Below are positions 44,716-56,042 of a stretch of 64,000 nucleotides of DNA, piece after piece. Numbering within the stretch: position 1 is the first letter of the stretch; each line of letters starts with the position of its first letter. The notes below the pieces were generated by a model. That model worked only from the letters and a program-made list of their open reading frames with translations. It was not told the origin of the DNA and did no database searches. Position numbers and translations under genes: made by a program. This DNA is from Selaginella moellendorffii (taxonomy: Eukaryota; Streptophyta; Lycopodiopsida; Selaginellales; Selaginellaceae): assembly GCF_000143415.4 (NCBI RefSeq), contig NW_003314270.1, positions 1,605,048 to 1,669,047 on the forward strand. The letters are read 5' to 3'.

Positions 44716-47700
44716 ACTCCACCACCCATAGATGAAGTTCGATGTCCTCATCGAACGGTAAACCATTTTATAAAGTAACACCCGCATGTGTTACCATTTC
44801 CATCCTTGGCACCTAGCCAATATTTGTCAAGGGTTTGACATTGAAGGCTCACCATGCCTTTTGCATATTCCTCAATGGTTTGACACTAAAGGCTCACCAT
44901 GCCTTGCCCATCCTCTAAGGAGGGTAGTCTCTCCAACTTAGAGACTGATTGGACCACATGTAGTGGTTCTCTCCTTTTATTGGTTTAGTTCCCGCTAAAC
45001 CTCTTAGAGACCCTTCTCTAATCAATCCCACTACTCCTTCTAGAGTAGTCTTAATTTCCATCTATTGACCGTTTTGCACCTTGAAACTTTTACCCTTTTG
45101 ACTTTTGGAAGTCAATTTCCTAGGTGTCTCCAACACCTTGCATTGCACCGATTGTGGAACTCCACTTCCCTATCCTAGGAAGTTCATTACTTAAGGGCAC
45201 CATCATCCTCTCTTCTATTTCGTGCCACCTTGGGCACTAAGTTCCATTTATCATACTTTGTGCTAGGGCTATCCATGGCCCTATCATTTGGCTACCTTAC
45301 CGCTCCCTCCCTTGGAGCTTCCACTTTTGCCAAATCGAAGCAATTCGGAATCCATCCTTGGAAACACACTTCCTTTCCCGCAATTTGTTAGCGTCCAACA
45401 CATTAGTGTTCCTCGCCTAACTTTGTCACTTGGATTCCTTCCAAGGGATTCCACGGCCCTATCCTGGCCACTCATCTTTTGCTCCTATCCGTTGATTGTT
45501 GCACCCAACAACACCGAATGTCTACCTCCCTCCTTGAGGTATTCCTTTGATTCCATAGCAAGGGCTTTGCTTTTGCCAAGACTAGGGTGTTCACCCTTAG
45601 TAAGTCTCTTTAACACCTTCTGCTGTGGGCTCTATCCACGGCCCAACTTGTGACCCTCCCATGGGTCTCTTATAAAGACTACTTTCCTTGCTCACACTAT
45701 GCCATTGCAATGACATAGCTTACTTCCCTAAGGTGCTTTTCCCACTTGGTCACCTTGACCAAGCCACACCATCATTAATAGTTCAAATCAACATTTTGAA
45801 CTAGGAACCTTATTCCTTAACCCAAACAAAGACTTTGTCCTTATTTATCCACAAGATCACCTAGTGATCTCACCTCGGCACCTTAACAGGTTTGCCAATA
45901 GGTACTTGGTCTTCTAGACCTTCAAATTGTTGACTATAACCCCGGGGGCATCCCCCACACTTGGCGGTGCACCCAAGCCAGCCCTTACGGCCAAGGGTTC
46001 ATAGCAACTGAGATTAGGTGTCCCCATCTCACTCACCACGTCTTTGGTGCCTCTTGCACCAAAGCGTTCAAGTTAGATATGCTAAGCTTTCACACTAAGC
46101 AATCTAACCGTGCATCACGACTCCGAGGCATCCCTCGCTTGGCGGTGTGCCCAAACCAGTCTCCACACTGAGAGTCCATGACCACCGAAATATGAGTGTC
46201 CTCATATTCCAAACCATCACCACGCCCTAGTGATTTGGGACTCGAACCCAAGCACTAGAGGGTCGGGACTCGAACCCAACCTCCGTATATGCATCTATGG
46301 ACGGCATCACCCAGGATGCCTGGCGTGACTCCCCACGCCGGTGCACCAACTTATACTCAAAGCGCGCTATAGATCACAGCTTAGGAACCTAGTTCCTCCA
46401 CATTGCCAAGTCCTCTCACTTGACAAGTCTGTGATCATGCATGGACTCCTCCATGCTTGGCCCCATGGCCCACCCTTTTTGAAGTTATCACCTTCAACTA
46501 GGGTATTTGTTCCCCTGACTTGCCAATCTCGCTTTGGCAAGTCTTCCGACCACTGTAACATGGTTCCTGCACAAGCGTGAAAGCCCTTGATCATCGACTT
46601 TTGTTCAAAGCCCTCTCTTTGAACACTCGGGAACTACTTCCCTAACCTTGATAGCCTTGCCTCATGGCAAGCTTCAAGACCACGCTTCTGCTGCGCCACT
46701 CTAATTTCGCGCGTGCTTTGAACCATTTACACTTGGCCTTTCTAGGTACTAAGCTACCTAGAATCATCTTTGGGAACCTTGAAGGAACCCTGTCCCTTAG
46801 CTTGCTAAGGCCTCCCTTTTTGCAAGCTTTCCAATTACCATATAGTCTAACATGGACAATTCCATATTTTAGACTCTCCATGGCATCACGGTTGCTAGCG
46901 GTAACACCCTTGAGCCCCCACTTGATTCTCCACTCCCAGCTGGCATAACCAACCTTGGTTATGCCCTTCGATTCTTATGGTTCGGTTCTACCCCCTTACT
47001 TCTTGCTTTTGGCTTCACACCTTTCCTTTGGTCATTCTCCTTCAGACTAGGAGGATAGCTTTGCACTTTCTATCATGCCTTAGCAAGTATTCTTAGGGAT
47101 GAACCTACCCGATAGCCTAGGGAGTGGTTCCTCAATCCAGGTATGCTCACCCTATAATCCCACACACTGAGATTACGTTGTTGCTTATGGGCCTTTACAT
47201 GCCCATCGCTAGCCTTGCCAAAATTCCATTTTTGGCTTTGTCCATTTCGAGTAGACAGTCTTCTCCTGTCTCCGCCACCTTGGACATTTGGATAGCACCT
47301 TTTATCCATCATTCGCTAGGGACTTAGTCCCTTGGGCCTTATCTATTGCCCTCGCAACATCAAACACCACCTCCTAGTGTTCTAAAGCGTTCCGGTGTCC
47401 CAATGACGGCTTCCTTGACAATGAGTATTTTCTTTCATAACATTGACTTACCATATCGCAGCATAAGCAACTTATCCCCCGTAAGGGTATATCCAACTTC
47501 CTTATGCCGTTAAGAAGGCTTGGGTAGCTACCTTCTACCCGTTTAACCAATTATTTTGCACCTCTTGCTTAGTTGCCTTATAGTTGTCAAGTCCTACAAC
47601 TCATTGCTGGTGCTTCCACACCTCCATCATTATCTGGGTCACCACACTCCAACTGCATGCTCTACAACTTAGGCTATGCCATTCCTATTTCCATTGGGAT

Positions 47701-48828
47701 TCCTTTGGCAAGGGGTTCTCATGAACCCACCAACATAGCCTCAAGGTACCACACCTTGGCACATTTGGTGTCTCCACACCATCGGCTCCACGAACCTACC
47801 TCTATGACACTTTTTCTTTGTGTCTAAGTTTTTGCCAAGACCAATACCGCTCTTTCTCATGCCAACCATTTGTTAGCACGGCACTATAGAGGTCACACAC
47901 AACTTTGTGTCAAAGTTGTTTTCTATTTGGGAACACCTTTCCCACGACTTTAGCACGGCACATTTTGCCATCGATGAGATACCTTCTGTTCTCATCCTTG
48001 GATCCTATGATCCCCCCCCATCCTTCGTGGGGTACAACACACCTCAATCCAAATGCTTCCATCAATCCTTTAAGATTATTCTTTGACTCTATTGGAGTCA
48101 TCCAGCTTTTTGGACTTTGTCATCCGACGACCCATGAGGTTCTACCTTTGAGGTGCCAGCTCACTGGAATACAACTTCTTGTATTCAGGTCCTACTCACA
48201 AGGACTATCTTTGCAAGTGTTACTCCGACACTTGATTTGTTCTCTTGGGGCAACCTTTTGCCTCTTAGGACCACTTGCCCATGTGATGAGAATACCAACT
48301 CATCCTCTAAGTACATCCCCAACTCCTTGGGTTGTTCCAGCATTTATCAAGGGTAACCTCAGCTACCATTTCGAGGACTTGTGTCCTCTCCTATATTTGA
48401 CCTCCCATGGTCATCAATTCCGGTCTCAAAGTTATGAGCACCGGCCTCAACTACATGAGGGTAATCTTGTGACTCCTTTATTATTTTGGAGTCTACATCT
48501 TTCCCGTGATCCCAATTATAGTTGTTTACCACAACTACATTAGCCCGTTTGCTGCGTCAAACGCTCATCTGGATCACATCCTCAACTCACATTCTCTGAG
48601 GAAACCTTATACTATTCCCAAGATCCCAAAGTCGTTCTATTATTAGCCCTTTTCTATCCACCACATCGTGCCCAAGTTCACGCATGAACTTGAGTGGAGA
48701 GCCATGTCCTCTCGACATGCTACTCCTCAAGGATAGGCCCACTCCTAGGACCTTCCAATGCCAACATCAATGGTGATATACTTGAGCACCAATAAAAGTC
48801 GGACTAAGGAATAGCTCCGATACCAAGT
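44716..48828 (-). other. Second copy of the hairpin-dense internal region
   Basis: Complete internal region in minus orientation, from primer-binding site (48825-48814, TGGTATCGGAGC) to the purine tract by the middle LTR. Stems found in the plus copy are kept, for example CAACTTTG/CAAAGTTG at 47899-47917. No gag or pol. An antisense frame of 212 codons (47905-48543) runs through hairpins and is not gene-like. Confidence 0.75.
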
Positions 48829-49904
48829 TGTAAGCGACTAATTTTTCCATTCTACTTTAGTCACTTAACCACACCTCCGACCACTTGGAGGAGTCTCATT
48901 CACAACCTCCATAAGTCCAACTCAGGACTTGGGGCTTGCTAGCCCTGAGAATGGCATCCATGCCACTCAACCTTAGCACTTGGTCCAAGTGCTCCACGTG
49001 TCCGATCCCATGATTGACACGCCTGGTATCCAAGTAGGTAGTGCCACCCACACTTGGACTGGGAGCATCGGCCAGTCGATCTCCTGGGGGAACTAGAGCC
49101 GGCTCTTGAACACTTCACCAAGCTACCCCACTTGTCGGTCCGTGTTCACTCTAGCCTTGGACTTCCCAGTGGTCAGCTCATCACCCAACACTGGGTCTGG
49201 CTTTCCTGGGCCAAACTGGCCTTTCCTGGCCAAATTGACTCCACTGGGGCTCCAACCCCCACACTCTCCCTACTATACTTTTGGAACCCCCCCCACCCCC
49301 CCCCCCCCCCCCCCCCCCCCCCTCCTTAGGGGACGATCGCTTTAGGCTTTCACCCAACTGCCTGTATTAGTATTCAGACTCGGACTCGAACTCAGACTCG
49401 GTCTCGGTCCCGAATTTGGACTCGGACTCGGTCTCGGTTCCATCTCGGACTCCATCTCGGACTCCACTTCGGGTCCATCTCGGATCCATCTCGGACTCCA
49501 TATCAGACTCCATCTCGGACTCCACTTCGGGTCCATCTCAGATCCATCTCGGACTCCATATCGGACTCCATCTTGGACTCCATATCAGACTCCACTTCGG
49601 GTCCATCTCGGACTCCACTTCGGGTCCATCTCGGACTCCAACTCGGGTCCACCTCAGACTCCATCTCGGACACTTCCACATGTCATGTGTTGGTCCTTTT
49701 TGGGTCCCTTTTTGGAGCCTTGCTTATTGCTCGCTTTGTGCTCATTCCTTGAGCACTTTGTTGGGAGTTCCACTCCCGCTCTCGACCTTCCAAGTCAAAG
49801 CTTTTAGTCCAAATGTGTTACACTCGTTTGGCTTTCGCTGCGGCCACTACCACGTGGCACCCTTTCCAGCTCCACTTTGGGGCCTAGGGATTTTGTGTCT
49901 CACA
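48829..49904 (-). repeat. Right (5') long LTR of element B, internally deleted, with poly-C tract
   Basis: TGTAAGCG...GTCTCACA. A jump from GATTGACAC to GCCTGGTATCC at 49018 removes about 500 bp relative to the middle LTR. At about 49288-49322 is a C-run of about 30 bases broken by a single A near the left. Confidence 0.88.
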
Positions 49905-50254
49905 CTCCTATCATCATCCATCTACAAAGTACAAATTGGATGACTTGATGTTAGTCTGTTTTCCCCATCTTATGATATATAGTTTTTTAAAGGGCTCCTT
50001 GCTCAATAGAAAGGACTATATCAGGTGTTGTGGCAAGTTAGACCATAAATTTATAAGGTTCAGCATGACATCCAATAAGCCGATCCTCCAGAAATTGTAC
50101 ATATGCAATAGTTAAAACACTTCATACGAAAGGATCAAGAACAACTAATACCACCTACAGATCCACTAATGCCTCATCTTAATGTTCCTCCAGATCCCGG
50201 CCCACTTAGAAGAGAATCTTAATGATCTTCCATTATTCCGAGAGGAGGGGATGA
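49905..50254 (+). other. 3' untranslated end of G1
   Basis: Resumes G1 after element B. Noncoding; ends in polypurine tract GAGAGGAGGGGATGA. Matching text is present at 8290-8420 (plus) and 63109-63300 (minus). Confidence 0.75.
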
Positions 50255-50430
50255 TGTGAGGTCCAAATGTGTGGCTACGATGCTGTATACTAATATTATC
50301 ATAGTTGGATTTTTGTAACTGTTAAATTGGTTTTAATTTGGACCACACACTCCTATATATAAGCTAGGGTTTTTGGGCTAACTAATATGCACATTTTCTG
50401 TATTCCCTTTCCATATTCCATGCATTCACA
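50255..50430 (+). repeat. 3' LTR of G1
   Basis: TGTGAGGTCCAAATG...TGCATTCACA with CTATATATAAGC as TATA region. Partner of 19418-19604. Confidence 0.85.
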
Positions 50431-50479
50431 ATTTTTGGAATATATTTCAATTGATATGAAAAAAAAGATAAACAAGGGT

Positions 50480-50500
50480 TTTAGGGTTTAGGGTTTAGGT
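50480..50500 (+). repeat. Short interstitial telomere-type repeat
   Basis: Three units of the plant telomere repeat TTTAGGG (last one incomplete) 50 bases downstream of the G1 3' LTR. Confidence 0.85.
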
Positions 50501-52578
50501 TTATAAAATAAGAACAGTTACTCAAAGTGATAAAGATAAATAACTTTTAAACCATTAAGTTAAATCATTAGAAATTGCATACAAACATCCATATATCGAA
50601 ACAAATAAAAAAGTACAAGAGCACAATGAAAATACAGTTACATTAAATTCAAAAATATATAATAATCAAAAGCCATGATATTTACTCAATTATACATCCC
50701 CACCAAACCAAATGATTATACAATATATGAAACTAAAAATAGAATTCAAATATAAATAATCTAGATGAATTAATAATAGAAGAATTAAAAAACTATATAC
50801 AAGGTTGAGTGCTTTTATAATTACCAAAACAAATTATTATAACTAAAGCATACAAAATATTTAGAAAAAATACAAAAATATGAATTATTCAATTTCAAGA
50901 ACTTAATTTCTAAAACAATTAACACTAGTAAGAACAATATAAAGCTTAAAGAACAACAATGATAGAATAAAGATACATATATGTGCTTACATAGCTTTAT
51001 CAAGAGTTACTAATAGAGTATAAAACATGGAAAAAAATTAATTTAGTAAAATCATTAACAACAAACATATCAATTATGTATAACATACATAAAATAAAAT
51101 AATAATTAAATTAGCAGCAATGCTTAGTTTGATTTTGGTTGAAGCTTCAATACAAACTTAAAAATAAGCAGTATTATATAGTTATTATTATTTTCTTGTT
51201 ATGTATGTAGCTCATAATCATTTATATTTTTATATGCTTAGGATTTTATACAAATTTTATTAAATTTTAAGCCTTTACATCCATCTTGAGTAAGCTACTA
51301 ATTGATTACACTTCACCTGAATTTCTTATTAGACTCATGAGAATTACATTTAAACTATTACTAGTGCTAGAGCTAGCAGATAACATAATTTGCTCTATTG
51401 CCATCTAATTCTAAGTAGCTTAGGCTAGCTTAAAATTTACTATATAAATGTAAGTAAAAACTAATATTTGTATAAAAACCTCAAATGGATTAAAAACAAT
51501 TTTAAGAATAAAATTATATTTTTAAAAATATGATAGAATATCCTAAAACATGTTTATATACTCTAAGTATATTCTTTAGCTCCTACTTAAATTAACCAAC
51601 CTTGAAAACTAATTGAAACTAAAACATACACAAGTATATAAATTTTAATTACAACATCTATTGTATTATATATTGAAGATAAACTGAAAATACTATGATA
51701 TAGAAACTACTTTATTGAAGAAATTTAATACAATGACATGTATAATAAGTAAATGCTTAAAACACAAGTGGAAATCCAAATACATATATAAAGAATTTTT
51801 ATCAACATATAGATCAAATTATACCAACAGATCACGAAGGATATGTTTTTTTGGGTGACTTCAACATGGATTATCAAGAACAAAGGCAACGTACTACAAC
51901 AACTATAAAAAGATTAAATTAAAAATAATATATAAAGAACACACCAAAGAAAAATTATAATCTAGTGAAATTAGGAATAGTCTGCAAACCACGATTGTTG
52001 AAAAGAAATTTATATATATTTGCTAGATTCAGATGTTTTTTTCATGGTTAAGAAGCATCCTAAAAGTGTTGTGGATCAATATATTCAGCATCCCAAATCT
52101 GACACGCAAAAAATCCGAGGATCATATGTACCTTACCGTCGTCCAGACCAGTGGACATGGACGCCATTCCCTCCAGCATCAGCCGTAAACGCTACGTGCA
52201 AAGTTTAACCGTGATGCGGAGGCTGTGGGAGGAGCACGGGAATTACCGGTGATCCACCGCTCTCTCCTTGATCTTCGCGGATGAAACGACCATGTCGTGC
52301 TTGCAGAGGTATCAAAATGTGCATCCTCGCGTCGCTCGTTCGGATTTGCAAGACGAGCAACGAGCATTCGGAGCTGAAAGAATCCGGTGCTTAGAATGTG
52401 TTGGTGACGAAGTTCTTTGAACAGCAACGGACTCACACTCAGGCTTGTGTGAGGAAATGCTTTAGATAGTGTCATCTCCCTCAATGCTGTGGGATTTATC
52501 TTCCTCGATGGTTTAAATGCCATTGCGCTCCGGCTCTAGGAAGATAACGTCACACAAACACAAGGGTTCATAAGTTTC
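50501..52578. other. AT-rich spacer without recognisable genes
   Basis: Very A+T-rich, poly-A and TATA-like runs, no frame over about 60 codons with coding character up to 52000. From 52140 the GC content rises into the 3' flank of the next gene. I see nothing else. Confidence 0.6.
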
Positions 52579-54170
52579 CTAAGTCTTATGTCTTGTTGAT
52601 GACCGACTGTGGCTCGGTTCATAAGCTTCCCATGTCTTATGCCTTAGCTTGTCAATGGTGTCGTCATCCTCCAGCTTTTCATAGAGCTCAGGCACGCCGT
52701 GCTTGAACAGATCCTTAAGCTTGACCTTGGGGTCCAGCGGCAGAAGCATAACGCACACATTAAACACACAGCACTGGGCAAGCAGCGCTGAATACGATGG
52801 GTTAGCCACCATAGGATACCCCAGCTGCTGGAGCGCCTTCCACAGCTTCTCATCCTGCGCCACAGCAGTGGCTCGTAATCCTCGGGATGCATGTGGTGTA
52901 GCTTGCCAGGATCGCTCCCCCTAAGTAAGCGCAAGAAACTCTACAAGACAACACACGACGTACGTACGTACCACATCAGGTCTAATGTACAGTCGCAGTT
53001 TAACCTCCACTAACGACGGCTGGCGCTCCACCATGAAACCATCGCTCAGAGCCTGAATATAAGTACACGGTGTTTCCATAGCTGGAATGTGGAGAAGTAT
53101 AAAAGCCTACCTCTTGTTCGGCCAAAGCAGCTCCAGGGGTACACATCTCACCGTCTAGAAACGATCAGGAAGCAGTTATAACGAGCGAGAAGCGAGCGCA
53201 TGTTAACTTCCATGTCAAGCTGTGATCGTAGTAGACCCGGAGGTCGTAGCGGCCGAGCCAGAGACGCGCGTGAGCGCTGGCATTGACAATCGTGTAGTAG
53301 TGCGGGAGTGCTGAGTTTGGCGGGCGGTGCAGCACCAGTGAGCTCAGGAGCCGGTTGGACCGGATCCCGCGCAACAGCAGCCTGGCCTCGATTACACGGA
53401 ATGGTGACACTGGAAATTCCTCGTCCGGGAACGTTCGTGACACTCCAGGCAAGGCGTTCCTGTCACCTTCAAGTATTGAGTATTCCTCCTCTACCAAGTC
53501 TTTTGTCCGTGTGCAAGCACCCCAAGTTCCATCCCAGGTTCTTCACTGGCAAGTAGAACAAGTAGTCACTCTCCGTCAGCCTGCAGACAAGGTCCAAGAT
53601 GTTGGGAACACCAAGTTCGGTGGAGTTTTGAGCCTTCCCTGTTAGTAACAAATGGACGCGTTAGCACAGCACTCGGGTAAAAACTTCGCTGCATCCTTCC
53701 TGCCGTCCTGGAAAAACAAAGAAGCATCCATGGATGAAAGCATGATATTACCAAAGTATAGATCCGGTGGGGGACGTAGAGGCTCGAGGGGCCACACCGC
53801 CATGTCAAGACTGCCCGGTCGACAAACAGCATCCTCGACGACGCGCACGCCTTTCCTCCCACAAAAGCGCTCCCAAAACTTCTGCAGCGGCCTCTCAATT
53901 AGCTCCCCAGCAAACTCCACCACAAGATCACAACCGACCTGAGAAACCAGCGGAAGGGATCTTTGGAGCCCTTCACGCTCCTCGGGGGGCAGGCTTGCCA
54001 GGTAAAGGATTGACACAAACACAAAGAGAGAGTGGTCGTTAATAGGCGAATAGAAGAAGTAGCGCACTAGCTCGATGTATTCACACAGCGCTCGGGCCTC
54101 CAACACGTCGGCGGCGGCCTCCTGAGGGAACCAATCAAACCTTTCAGCGACGATTTGCGCTTGCTTCAAC
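52579..54170 (-). pseudogene. Unidentified multi-exon gene, probably damaged
   Basis: Coding-like exons in minus order: about 54170-53752, 53638-53208, 53154-53111, 53052-52972, 52920-52579 (stop at 52579), with GT-AG borders. Typical texts are FDWFPQEAAADVLEARAL, LYLASLPPEEREGLQRSLP and YPMVANPSYSALLAQCC; I know no family with these. Three problems argue for decay: no ATG opens the first exon (the frame begins after 54170 without a start); a one-base shift is needed in the second exon near the A-run at about 53507; and the splice phase between 53208 and 53154 does not fit either frame. A sequencing error or wrong exon model could explain part of this. Confidence 0.45.
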
Positions 54171-54227
54171 AGCGTCGTTTATATTATTATTAATTATTTC
54201 AGATGTCAATTGATACCAATTAATTTT

Positions 54228-54410
54228 TTATTGCTTGTTTCTCAGTTTCTCGCGGACATAAGCCGCCGTTATTGTCTTCCAGTTGCACGCGCTGTGTTGC
54301 CATCCTGGGTAGTCTGAAGCGTGGCATTGTTGGTCCTCCCACGTCTCCGCGATGGCCACAGTGTCGTATTGGTTTAAATGGTGCGGAAATCCGGAAATGT
54401 TCCAATACAC
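54228..54410 (-). other. Open segment with weak LINE-endonuclease resemblance
   Basis: The minus-strand frame ends three bases before the ATG of phosphate-carrier copy 2. It encodes NQYDTVAIAETWEDQ and later DYPGW, which recalls the I-A-I-T-E-T-W motif of non-LTR retrotransposon endonucleases. It has no ATG and only about 60 codons. It might instead be an exon of the damaged gene to its left, but a stop precedes any donor. Confidence 0.25.
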
Positions 54411-54413
54411 ACA

Positions 54414-55808
54414 ATGGCGCTTGAAGACAGTCGATCCAGTACGCTGCCATCATTCCTGTACAAGAGCAAGGGATTCAAGGCGCCAGCTCCTGCCATTCCG
54501 ATCAATGGCCAATCTTCCAGGTTTCTCATCCCATCCCCAGACGAGACGAGAAAGATCGCGATGTACTCGCCGGAATTCTACGCGGCGTGCACTGTCGGGG
54601 GGGCTCTATGCTGCGGCCTCACGCACACGGCCGTGACGCCCTTGGACGTGGTCAAGTGTAATATGCAGGTAAGCTCGAGTTTCTTCTTGAGGTGTGTGGC
54701 TGATCGATCGATTCTTTGGTCAGATTGATCCCGCCAAGTATAAATCTACCGCCAGTGGATTTGGGACTTTGTATCGCGAGGCTGGCCCCAAAGGTTTGTT
54801 CAAGGGATGGGTTCCGACGCTGTTCGGATACAGTGCGCAGGGAGCTTTCAAGTATGGGCTCTACGAGTTCTTCAAAAAGTACTACTCGGACCTGGCCGGA
54901 GCCGAGAATGCGTACAAGTACAAGACTTTCATTTACTTGGCCGGATCTTTCTCGTCCGAGTTCTTCGCCGATATTGCGCTGTGCCCGATGGAGGCCGTCA
55001 AGGTCCGGGTCCAAACCAAGCCCGGATTCGCTAATGGGCTGCTCGATGGACTGCCGAAAATCACGAGGGCTGAGGGCGTTGCTGGGTATTGTTCTTGTCT
55101 TCGCTCTTTTCCTTTTTGACACTTGGTATTTCTGTGCTCAGACTTTACAGAGGACTGGTACCTCTCTGGGGACGCCAAATTCCATGTAAGCTATCCAACT
55201 CTCGGACGCAAACACGGCGAAAGAAATGGTTTCACTGATTGGGTTGTCGTTTATGGCAGACACGATGATGAAGTTTACATGCTTTGAGGCCACAGTCGAG
55301 GCGCTTTACAAGAACGTTGTTCCCAAGCCCAAGGACGAGTGTAGCAATGTGGAGCAGCTGGGTGTTAGTTTTGCTGGCGGTTACATTGCTGGAATTTTTT
55401 GCGCTCTCGTCTCGCACCCTGCTGACAACCTTGTCTCGTTCCTCAACAATACCAAGGACGCCACCGTTGGCCAAGTATGTATCCTTGTTTCGGTGGTGTT
55501 TCTCGCGCTTATTAGGCTAAATGCTCGTTTTATTTTGCTCCAGGCCGTCAAGAGCATGGGCCTGGTGGCTCTCGTCACCCGGGGGCTACCGCTGCGTATC
55601 GTGATGATTGGAACTCTCACTGGAGCGCAGTGGGTAATCTACGACGCCTTCAAAGTCTTCGTTGGACTGTAAGTTTCTTGCTATTTCTCTCCTTGTGGGA
55701 AGTTCTCAAATCTCCTCTCTCGTGCTCTTCCATCCCAGGCCGACCACTGGAGGAGTTTCGAAAGCTCCCGAGGAGCTAACCACGCCGCTACCACTTCCCA
55801 CCGCCTAA
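54414..55808 (+). CDS. PHT3: Mitochondrial phosphate carrier, copy 2
   Basis: Six exons at 54414-54668, 54724-55085, 55142-55185, 55260-55474, 55544-55668, 55739-55808 (1071 bases, 356 residues). Exon lengths 2-6 are identical to copy 1; exon 1 is 45 bases shorter because the Ala/Pro/Gly-rich part of the presequence is absent. Carrier signatures TPLDVVKC, CPMEAVKVRVQT and SHPADNLVS are intact, so it should be a working phosphate/proton symporter. Homology to copy 1 begins at ACACAATGGCGCT, that is, exactly at the start codon, and continues past the stop to about 55952. The promoter is therefore unrelated to that of copy 1, and expression may differ or be lost. Confidence 0.93.
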
Positions 55809-56042
55809 AAGCATTCTTTTCATGGCGAGACGAAAGAAACAACCCAGTTTTGCTCTTCAAATCCCCCACCCCGGATAGCTTACTATTGATGATGAACCTT
55901 TGGTATACTATTATATATTGATCATATTGGTGCATTCTTTGGTAATGAAGCAAGTCTTCTTCCTCGAATTGGTTGGTCAGGATCGGTATCTTTGTACAAT
56001 GGTTAACAGGTTTTTCGGTTTCCAAGTCAGGAGTGTGTGTGT

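Larger units (their letters stand above)
29837..49904 (-). mobile_element. Element B: long-LTR element with three LTRs, target duplication CTCCT
   Basis: Minus-oriented. LTRs lie at 29837-31458, 43029-44715 and 48829-49904. CTCCT occurs directly before (29832-29836) and after (49905-49909), a 5-bp target duplication showing one insertion into G1. Reading in element sense there is LTR, complete internal region (48828-44716), middle LTR, a second internal region lacking its first roughly 330 bases and primer site (43028-31459, split by the chimeric element), then the last LTR. The right LTR has lost about 500 bp between short repeats at 49018. No gag or pol is seen. Confidence 0.85.
19418..50430 (+). 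mobile_element. G1: degraded Ty3/gypsy LTR retrotransposon hosting all nested insertions
   Basis: A 187-bp 5' LTR (19418-19604, TGTGAGG...CTCACA) and 176-bp 3' LTR (50255-50430, TGTGAGG...TTCACA) share a common order of motifs but have diverged substantially. After the 5' LTR comes a primer-binding-like TTGGTA; before the 3' LTR is a polypurine tract GAGAGGAGGGGATGA. Between them, on the plus strand, are degraded gag, zinc knuckle, protease, start of reverse transcriptase, end of RNase H and integrase, in the Ty3 order. Stops and frameshifts abound. The core of reverse transcriptase and most of RNase H are missing at the site of element A. I could not see a clear target duplication. Confidence 0.85.

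Noticed and set aside
47905-48543. 212-codon plus-strand frame in the element B interior
   Set aside because: It is antisense to the element, not kept in other copies and has no domain.
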